From NCBI GenBank assembly GCA_964428935.1, contig CAYSAG010000048.1, positions 1-23,847 on the forward strand: a DNA stretch of 23,847 nucleotides, written 5' to 3'. The translations under genes were made by a program, and so were the position numbers. The notes beneath the pieces are model-generated. The model worked only from the letters and a program-made list of their open reading frames with translations, ran no database searches and was not told the origin of the DNA. Shown here in pieces: positions 18,234-23,847 of the stretch. The stretch comes from JAADHY01 sp964428935 (lineage in GTDB: Bacteria; Planctomycetota; Planctomycetia; Planctomycetales; Planctomycetaceae). Within the stretch, counting starts at the first letter, position 1. Each line of letters begins with the position of its first letter.

Positions 18234-19610
18234 TTACAGCTCTAACGTGTACGGCTCACGCCGCGGCCGAGTTCGCAGCGCGTTGGCCACTTCGTCGCCG
18301 ACGAACTGCTCCTTGCTCGGGTCCCACTTCACCGGCCTTTTCAGCAGGATGGTAATGTTGCACATGTGGCAGCCGAGCATGGTTCGGGTGTGGGTGTAAA
18401 CGTCCGAGATGGGCAGCTTGCGGGAACGGACGCAGTCGAAGAAGTTGGCCATGTGGGTCGTCGGCTCTTGGCCACGGTAGAGTTCCACGACCTGCTGGTG
18501 CAGCTCCTTCTTTTCCGCTTCGGTCATTTCCTCCACGGGCTTGCCGCTCAGCCGAGCACGGTTGACGAAGATTCGTCCGTCTTCGCCTTCGAACAGAATT
18601 CCGTTCCCGAACTTCGTCTTCCCGTCCTCGGACTGGTAGCTGTCCGTCACTTTGATTGTGGCTCCGTTGGCCAGTTTCAGGTCGATGTCGAACTTGACGG
18701 CCGTGTTGAAGCAGTGCGGGAGCTTTTGCTTTCCGGCCAGAAACGCGACCGGGTCGAATTCGTCCGTAATGACCGGAGGAAACTGGCCCGTGCCGCTGGC
18801 TTCGACCGGCTGCACGTCGTCACCGCCCAAAGCCCAGGTGGCAATGTCGATGTGGTGAGCTCCCCAGTCGGTCATTTTTCCGCCCGAGTACTCCAGCCAC
18901 CAGCGGAACAGCCGGCGTCGCTCGTCCATGTACGGTTGCTTGGGAGCCGGTCCCAGCCACATGTCCCAGTCCAGGTCTTTCGGAACGGGCTTGGGCTTGA
19001 ACGGACCACCGGTCGGCGCGCCGCCAATGGCCAAGACCGCTCGAACGTTTTTCCCCAGACGGCCACTGCGAACGACGGCAATGGCTTTCAGAAAACGTTG
19101 GTTGTACTCCGTCCGCTGCTGCGTGCCGACCTGAAAAACTTGACCCGTTTCTTTCACCACGCGCCGAATGATTTGGTTTTCTTCGATGGTCAGAGTGAGC
19201 GGTTTCTCGCAGTAGACGTCGCAACCAGCCTGCAGTGCCCGAACGGCGATTGGCACGTGCCAGTGGTCCGGCGTGCCAATGGTGACGACGTCGGGTTTTT
19301 CTTTCTCGAACAGTTTACGGTAGTCGCTGTAGACACTCAGCTTGCCCTCGAATTTCTTGTTGAACTCGTTGGCGTGCAGCAAATCGACGTCGCAAACGGC
19401 AATCATGCGGCCGAACTTCGCCGCCTGCATGGCCACGTGGCCGCCGCGGTTGTAGCGTCCACGGCTTCCCCCGACACCGATGGCCGCAATCGTCAGCTCG
19501 CTGTTCGCATCGGCCGCTCGAGTCGAGCCGGTCGTCCAGGTGTAAGCCATGGCGGCCGCTGCCGCAGACAGCGTCGACTGTTTCAGAAACTCACGACGAG
19601 TCTTGCTCAT
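18234..19610 (-). CDS. Gfo/Idh/MocA-family oxidoreductase, Tat-exported
   Basis: A 458-residue NAD(P)-dependent sugar or polyol oxidoreductase of the Gfo/Idh/MocA superfamily. The N-terminus MSKTRREFLKQS has the twin-arginine motif (RREFLK, 5-10), an alanine-rich hydrophobic stretch (14-22) and a likely cleavage near TRAADA (30-35), so it is exported folded with its cofactor. A Rossmann domain follows, with AIGVGGSRG at 43-51, the conserved CEKPL at 134-138, and the C-terminal domain segment GGKMTDWGAHHIDIATW at 243-259, where D248 and H252/H253 fit the substrate site. The substrate is unknown; periplasmic members of this group are abundant in planctomycetes. The ATG at 19610 follows GGGAGG by 6 nt, so the upstream in-frame ATG at 19715 is rejected. 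It lies downstream of the Tat protein at 19832-21448 on the same strand. Confidence 0.93.
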   Translation of the reverse strand: MSKTRREFLKQSTLSAAAAAMAYTWTTGSTRAADANSELTIAAIGVGGSRGRYNRGGHVAMQAAKFGRMIAVCDVDLLHANEFNKKFEGKLSVYSDYRKLFEKEKPDVVTIGTPDHWHVPIAVRALQAGCDVYCEKPLTLTIEENQIIRRVVKETGQVFQVGTQQRTEYNQRFLKAIAVVRSGRLGKNVRAVLAIGGAPTGGPFKPKPVPKDLDWDMWLGPAPKQPYMDERRRLFRWWLEYSGGKMTDWGAHHIDIATWALGGDDVQPVEASGTGQFPPVITDEFDPVAFLAGKQKLPHCFNTAVKFDIDLKLANGATIKVTDSYQSEDGKTKFGNGILFEGEDGRIFVNRARLSGKPVEEMTEAEKKELHQQVVELYRGQEPTTHMANFFDCVRSRKLPISDVYTHTRTMLGCHMCNITILLKRPVKWDPSKEQFVGDEVANALRTRPRREPYTLEL

Positions 19611-19831
19611 GGAAGTCCTCCCACTTTCGATTTCCGAACACCACGACCAAATCTCGACGCAGCCGACCAGGCGCGCCGGACTGCGTTTCTCCCGTTCCGC
19701 CTTGCTCGGCGACACGCTCTACCAGACGCCCCGAACGAACGCGTCCGTTCGTCGCGGTCCAAACCGCAGGCGTTCTCGGAGTGAGCCGGTGGGTGGAAGG
19801 AGGCGGGCTGGTGAAGGCGGTGCGTCAAACA

Positions 19832-21448
19832 CTACACGCTTCGAATTTCCAAGGCCACGGACCTGCCGGGTCCGGCTTCCACCGGCAGACCGTCGCGCAG
19901 CCGTTGACCCGAGACCACGCGTGTCGCACCGTCGACCGTCCGCACTCGGTACTGGCTCGACCGGGAAACGACGAACCACTCCGGCAGGGTGTTCATTCGC
20001 GGCCAGTCATGCTGGAAACCCAGGAACAGCCGGTGACGCGCCACGTCAAACTCCAAGACTCCTTTCCAGGGCCGGTCCGCCGTCAAGACCACAACCAAAC
20101 GTCCGTCGTCCCCTTCGGCCGCTCCCAGCCGCAAGTCCTGCCGCCACGGTCGGGCCAGCACGCCCCGAGTGTGCATCAAGGCGTGCAAGATGGTCGTCCG
20201 CACGCCGTTCGAATCGAGTTTCATGGTCCCCCACAGTGTAGCCGACTCCAGCGGTTCCCGCGACCTCACCACGCTTTCCGCCATCTCGCGGTCGACCCAC
20301 GCGAACCCTTCTGCAACAGGAATCCGGTTCAGCAGGTAAATGGCCCCCTCAATGGAGTCGGCGAAGCCGTCGATGCTGTAGCGGCCTTCCCAGTTGTAGT
20401 GGTGGTAGACCGGCTTGGCCAGGCTCTTCAAGGCCTTCTCGATCAACGGACGGTAGCGGTTCTGCCCGGTGACCATGTCGTGGCACAACAGCCCGACGTA
20501 GTTGTAACCCCAGCCGTCGCTCAAACGGCTGTCCGGCTTTCCCAGCCAGTTGAACATGAGCCCGTCTTCGTTGCAGCCGCGACGGACGATTTCGTCGAAC
20601 ATCCTCGCCAGCCGCTCCACGTAGAATTCGACCTTGGGCCGCTTGGCTTCCCACGCCACACCGAGCAAGAGACCGAGCCCGCCGATGATTTCACAGCCGT
20701 GGTCCCGCAGGCGTTTCGGAACGAATTCCGGGTCGCTCAGGTAGTAGTCGGCCAGTCGTTCCGCCCATTCGATGAACCGCTCGTCGCCCGACATTGTGAA
20801 CAACCGGGCCAACGCTTGAATCTGCTCGCCGTTGACTTCGAGGTTCTTGGAGGGAATTTTTCCGAACGGCGTGTCCACTCGAGCGTGCTTCCACAAGTCT
20901 TCCTCGATTCCTTTCATGCGTTCGTACCACGGGCCCTTGCCAAGAGCCTCGACGATGGCAACCAACCCGTCCTTGACGTACTCCGACGCGCCGAAAACCA
21001 TGGCCTCGTAACCGACGGTGGTGTCGCGTTTCTTTTTCTGCCAGTCGAACCGGACTGGAATGCGGTCGACGTGGTTGCACAGACGCTGCTCGGCTTCCAG
21101 CACTCGCAGGACCGGCCCGTACAAGGCCGACCGGTCCACCAAGAAAGCCGCCCAGCACAGGAAGGGATAGCAGTCGGCGGCCGTGTCGCGGTAGTTCCAT
21201 TTGCCGTCGGCCCGGTAAAGGCCGGTTTCCGGATCAATGGCCCGTAGCGCCCGCTCGTGCAGCCAGCGCTGGACTTTGCTGATCGAATAGCCGGCGATGG
21301 CAGCGGATTTCTGAGCGCGGCGGAGTAACTCGCGTGTGTCTCCACCGCGTGGCTCAGCTGCAAGGTTGCCGCCCGCCGTTCCAGCCAGAGCCGTCGTAGC
21401 GACCTGCAAGAACCGCCGCCGCGAGCACTCGCCCAACAGGCTCTTCAT
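19832..21448 (-). CDS. Tat-exported protein of unknown function, possible alpha/alpha-toroid glycosidase-like fold
   Basis: A 538-residue protein not assigned to a family. The N-terminus has CSRRRFLQVATTALAG (8-23), a twin-arginine signal with cleavage probably near residue 31. The body (about 36-430) is helix-rich with aromatic and acidic patches such as GKWNYRDTAADCYPFL, GLMFNWLGKPDSRLSDGWGYNY and HHYNWEGRYSIDGFADSIEGA, which resemble six-hairpin or alpha/alpha-toroid carbohydrate enzymes. The last 100 residues look beta-rich. That fold is an inference from pattern only. The ATG at 21448 follows GGGGAGG by about 7 nt. The Gfo/Idh gene begins 221 nt downstream on the same strand with no terminator evident between them, so co-transcription is possible. 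Two Tat substrates side by side suggest a joint periplasmic role. Confidence 0.85.
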   Translation of the reverse strand: MKSLLGECSRRRFLQVATTALAGTAGGNLAAEPRGGDTRELLRRAQKSAAIAGYSISKVQRWLHERALRAIDPETGLYRADGKWNYRDTAADCYPFLCWAAFLVDRSALYGPVLRVLEAEQRLCNHVDRIPVRFDWQKKKRDTTVGYEAMVFGASEYVKDGLVAIVEALGKGPWYERMKGIEEDLWKHARVDTPFGKIPSKNLEVNGEQIQALARLFTMSGDERFIEWAERLADYYLSDPEFVPKRLRDHGCEIIGGLGLLLGVAWEAKRPKVEFYVERLARMFDEIVRRGCNEDGLMFNWLGKPDSRLSDGWGYNYVGLLCHDMVTGQNRYRPLIEKALKSLAKPVYHHYNWEGRYSIDGFADSIEGAIYLLNRIPVAEGFAWVDREMAESVVRSREPLESATLWGTMKLDSNGVRTTILHALMHTRGVLARPWRQDLRLGAAEGDDGRLVVVLTADRPWKGVLEFDVARHRLFLGFQHDWPRMNTLPEWFVVSRSSQYRVRTVDGATRVVSGQRLRDGLPVEAGPGRSVALEIRSV

Positions 21449-21787
21449 GGACCGACCTCCCCTTTCGACTGGTCTGCCGCGTCACCGCACCCGGCTGACT
21501 AGGCCGCGCCGCTGGTCGCAGCACGGCTTGTCAATACGAGCAACCGCTGTGGCCGCGGCCTGGGCTGGCTGGCTCTGCCGGCGGGTCCGGAACGCGGGTC
21601 TCGTCAATCTTCGCGCAGGGGGCCCTGTTGCAGCCTCCGCCCTCGCCAGAAGCCTCCATTGGCGGATTGCCGCCTGCAGCGACGCGACACTCTGCCAAAA
21701 GACCCGCCAGCCGACAAAGGGCTGCTCCTCCGGGTCTGTTCAACAAACCCGACCAGATCAGCCGCTGCGCTGTCTTCTTTTGGAGCG

Positions 21788-21817
21788 ACTATACCACTGC
21801 AGACACAGTGTCAGCAA
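21788..21817 (-). promoter_or_regulatory. Candidate promoter of the Tat protein gene
   Basis: On the minus strand TTGCTG (21817-21812) and TATAGT (21793-21788) are separated by 18 nt. The -10 box matches 5 of 6 consensus positions; the -35 box matches only 3 of 6, as in activated or weak promoters. It lies just downstream of the terminator at 21877-21909. Confidence 0.4.
21798..21816. promoter_or_regulatory. 19-bp palindrome over the promoter, candidate operator
   Basis: TGCAGACACAGTGTCAGCA is symmetric at 8 of 9 arm positions around a central base. It covers most of the -35 box and the spacer of the candidate promoter, the usual place for a repressor. Confidence 0.4.
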
Positions 21818-21876
21818 GCTGGGCGAAGGCCTTTCAGCCGTGTCGCTTCGCGGCAGCGACCGGCCCCAGGAACGAG

Positions 21877-21909
21877 AAAAACCGGACTGTCCGGCGGACA
21901 GTCCGGTTT
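21877..21909 (-). terminator. Intrinsic terminator of the DUF1559 gene
   Basis: A 14-bp perfect stem (21879-21892 with 21896-21909) around a 3-nt loop. On the minus strand it ends in TTTTT (21881-21877), partly within the stem. On the plus strand the following TTTATT could allow weak bidirectional activity. It lies 168 nt after the stop at 22078. Confidence 0.88.
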
Positions 21910-22077
21910 ATTGGTGTGGTGGATCGTTCGATCGTGCTGCGGCGTTTCGTGCTGCGACAGACCGAGAGGCGCTGTTGCTGAGCCAATCAGCTCATCTGCG
22001 CTCCGTTCGGCTGTCGAACTTGTGGAGCACCGACAGGACAGGCCAGTTCACAGCATCGACGGCCCAGCATGTCGTCA

Positions 22078-23130
22078 TTAGAACTGGCTTCCCGCCTCGC
22101 CACCGTTTCTCGATCCCAGGGCACCCCAGACGCCGTACGGGCTGGGAGCTGTGCTGTTGGAAGAGGGTTGAGGCTGAGTCAGGTCGCCGGTGTCGATGCT
22201 TTCGCTGATGAAATGCACCGACCCGTCGGCAAACAAAGCGTTTACACCGCCCGAGTGGTAGCTTTGTGCACTGTAGACGCCCCAGGATGAATCGTTCTTG
22301 GGGCTGGCGCTGTTGCAGTTCGGGCTGTTCGGCGGCAACACAGTGCAGAAACGAGTTTGCGGAGCCCGACCGTCCGGCCACCGTCGACCTCGATTGTTCC
22401 AGCCGCAGTCATTGAAGCTGCCAAAGCGGTCGGGGTAGTTGGGGTCGATCAGAGCCAAGCACTGCGACGGGTTTTGGTCGAGTGATTTATTGCCCGTGCA
22501 AGTAATTCCACCTTTGATCATTTGGGGGTCCGACAGAATGGCGATTTCCGCCATGGCAACCGTGTTGCTGCTTCCGTCGCGAATGTCACGCATGCGGTAG
22601 CACCGATAGCGTGGGAACAAACCACGGACGCTCGTGCCGTAACTGTTGTCTCTGATGGTGTCGCCCGTGCTCATGGCGTAACTGGTGCGACCGATTCCAG
22701 ACGTAGCTATGGCTTCAGGGTCCGACGGGCAGAGGAAACTTTCGATGTCTGCCGTGAACGGGGCAAATCCGCTTTTCCACGGCGCCGGTCCCATCGGCGG
22801 GTAGTTGGCATCGCCTTGAGAGAGCCGGTCCCACAAGGGGCCCTGATCGATGAACGGCAACAGCATCGCCAACCCGCTCAACAAACCAGCATTCGACGTG
22901 GAGTAGTTCTTGCCGGCCGTCCCGCCCATTCCGAACGGAAAGCGACCGTAGGTGTCGTGGTAGTTGTGCAAAGCAATTCCCAATTGCTTCAGGTTGTTGC
23001 GACACTGAGTTCGCCGAGCCGCCTCACGAGCCTGCTGCACGGCAGGCAACAAGAGTGCAATCAAGATCGCGATAATGGCGATCACTACGAGAAGTTCAAT
23101 CAGGGTAAAACCAGTGCGACGTTTTCTCAT
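22078..23130 (-). CDS. DUF1559 protein with type IV prepilin-like N-terminus
   Basis: A 350-residue DUF1559 protein, close in layout to the one at 4941-6047. The N-terminus MRKRRTGFTLIELL has the prepilin cleavage site at G7/F8 and glutamate E12, followed by a long hydrophobic helix and the family segments AVQQAREAARR and NNLKQLGIALHNYHD. The C-terminus has ALFADGSVHFISESID. The protein is presumably processed and exported as a pseudopilin-like product; its cellular role is unknown. The ATG at 23130 follows GGAGGA by about 6 nt, so the upstream in-frame ATG at 23196 is rejected. The gene stands alone, with its own terminator at 21877-21909. The two copies diverge strongly in the middle, so they are paralogues rather than a recent duplication. 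Confidence 0.95.
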   Translation of the reverse strand: MRKRRTGFTLIELLVVIAIIAILIALLLPAVQQAREAARRTQCRNNLKQLGIALHNYHDTYGRFPFGMGGTAGKNYSTSNAGLLSGLAMLLPFIDQGPLWDRLSQGDANYPPMGPAPWKSGFAPFTADIESFLCPSDPEAIATSGIGRTSYAMSTGDTIRDNSYGTSVRGLFPRYRCYRMRDIRDGSSNTVAMAEIAILSDPQMIKGGITCTGNKSLDQNPSQCLALIDPNYPDRFGSFNDCGWNNRGRRWPDGRAPQTRFCTVLPPNSPNCNSASPKNDSSWGVYSAQSYHSGGVNALFADGSVHFISESIDTGDLTQPQPSSNSTAPSPYGVWGALGSRNGGEAGSQF

Positions 23131-23689
23131 TCCGCGTCCTCCGTCTTTACAGAAGCCAACAGTCAAACCTGCACTGCCGTCTGCCGTCGACGGCATTTCC
23201 CACCTCGAAAAGCCCGAAAAGGCGACGCGCAGCAGCCGAATCCGGGTGAGCCGACATGAGTGAATAACCGCGACAGTTGGGCCAAACCTGGTCCATTCGT
23301 CGCCACCACGGCGACAAAACTCCCGCGGCCTTTACGACTTCCGGGCTCTTCACCGAGCAACTTCCTGCACCACTCTTGACCGGTCGGCAGCACTGGCTGC
23401 GCGCAAAATGCCACACCGTGGCGCGCAAACACATCCTTTGGCTACAAGCACAAAGGCTTCGAGCAGGGTAGAAACGAGCATCGGGTAGGCAGGCGAACTC
23501 GTCAGTGTGGCCCTTCACGCGACATTTTAGGGCCCGTCCAACCAATGGGCAACTCACGGCGGAATTTTCATGGTCGGCTCTGACGAGGAGATGCCGCTTG
23601 AGAGGCTTTTGACGGCCCCACCGGCATGTCGACAAGCGGCTCCAGTGGCCCGTTCCAATAGCCGCACGCAACTCAGTCTGAGTCACGGT

Positions 23690-23740
23690 GTCCGGGAATT
23701 GTGGAGAGCCAACTCCATCGTGGCCCTCCAATTCCCGGAC
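23690..23740. repeat. Long hairpin related to the inverted-repeat element at 4191-4337
   Basis: GTCCGGGAATTG (23690-23701) pairs perfectly with CAATTCCCGGAC (23729-23740). After a 2-nt bulge, GAGAGCCA (23704-23711) pairs with TGGCCCTC (23721-23728) with one mismatch, leaving a 9-nt loop. The mismatch is A-C on the plus strand and G-U on the minus. The right half and its flank (23723-23749) match 4309-4335 at 23 of 27 bases in the same orientation. Confidence 0.7.
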
Positions 23741-23830
23741 AACCTCACGTACGTGGAAGATTCCGGTTGCCTCGGAGGCGGCTTGGCCTTTCCGAGGGTG
23801 CGATCGCTGTGATGCGCGCGGGATGGGGGC

Positions 23831-23837
23831 GAGGAGG
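23831..23837 (+). promoter_or_regulatory. Shine-Dalgarno sequence for a gene beyond the window
   Basis: GAGGAGG lies 10 nt before the end of the window, so a start codon just beyond base 23847 is expected on the plus strand. The following gene cannot be seen. Confidence 0.4.
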
Positions 23838-23847
23838 TTGAAAGAGA

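Larger units (their letters stand above)
21449..22077. other. Intergenic region between the DUF1559 gene and the Tat protein gene (629 nt)
   Basis: Read on the minus strand it holds the strong terminator at 21877-21909, then the candidate promoter and palindrome at 21788-21817, then a leader of about 330 nt to the ATG at 21448. Small open frames in the leader (for example 21531-21746, minus) lack a proper start signal. No RNA family was recognised. Confidence 0.55.
23131..23847. other. Intergenic region at the right edge (717 nt)
   Basis: Should contain the DUF1559 promoter on the minus strand, but no convincing -35/-10 pair was found. It holds the hairpin repeat at 23690-23740, the palindrome CACGTACGTG at 23746-23755 and a Shine-Dalgarno sequence at the very end. 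Short open frames, such as 23570-23812 (+), run through the hairpin and show no domain. Confidence 0.5.

Noticed and set aside
23570..23812. 80-codon plus-strand frame near the right edge
   Set aside because: It runs through the hairpin repeat at 23690-23740, has no Shine-Dalgarno sequence and no domain.
23805..23812. GCGATCGC, the cyanobacterial HIP1 octamer
   Set aside because: A single occurrence in a GC-rich spacer is expected by chance and nothing else is cyanobacterial.

Overview
The window looks like a chromosomal segment of a GC-rich member of the Planctomycetota. The best evidence is two DUF1559 proteins (type IV prepilin-like N-terminus plus the 'ADGSV' C-terminal motif), a zinc-ribbon/TM/regulatory-domain fusion, a leucine-rich-repeat protein with TDxGV-type repeats, a Tat-exported Gfo/Idh/MocA oxidoreductase and a DUF4091 protein. 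All are lineage-typical families. The genus cannot be read from the sequence. No tRNA, rRNA, CRISPR array, transposase or phage gene was found.

Layout: 1-3177 (+) is a ResB-CcsA cytochrome c assembly fusion, probably cut at its 5' end by the window edge. 3326-4123 (-) is a metallo-beta-lactamase-fold hydrolase. 4191-4337 is a short terminal-inverted-repeat element. 4941-8150 (+) holds a DUF1559 prepilin-like protein, a zinc-ribbon membrane protein and an LRR protein; the last two are 11 nt apart. 8188-9894 (-) is a CPA2-type cation/proton antiporter with two CBS domains. 10702-12012 (+) is xylose isomerase. 12705-13196 (+) is an Rrf2 regulator with three cysteines. 13534-15180 (+) is a DUF4091 glycoside-hydrolase-like protein. 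15316-17763 (-) is a twelve-haem, C-terminally anchored cytochrome c. 18234-19610 (-) is the Gfo/Idh/MocA oxidoreductase. 19832-21448 (-) is a Tat-exported protein of unknown function. 22078-23130 (-) is the second DUF1559 protein. The right end is non-coding and closes with a Shine-Dalgarno sequence for a gene beyond the window.

Genes are mostly single transcription units with long spacers (seven gaps over 300 nt). Two themes recur. One is respiration and cytochrome c: the haem-ligation machinery, the dodecahaem cytochrome and a possible Fe-S regulator. They are not adjacent, so a shared circuit is only a hypothesis. The other is carbohydrate use: XylA, DUF4091, Gfo/Idh and the Tat protein. 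Nothing here is a clear defence or mobile system. The least explained items are the dodecahaem cytochrome, the inverted-repeat element with a related copy 19 kb away, and a palindrome lying over a candidate promoter at 21.8 kb.
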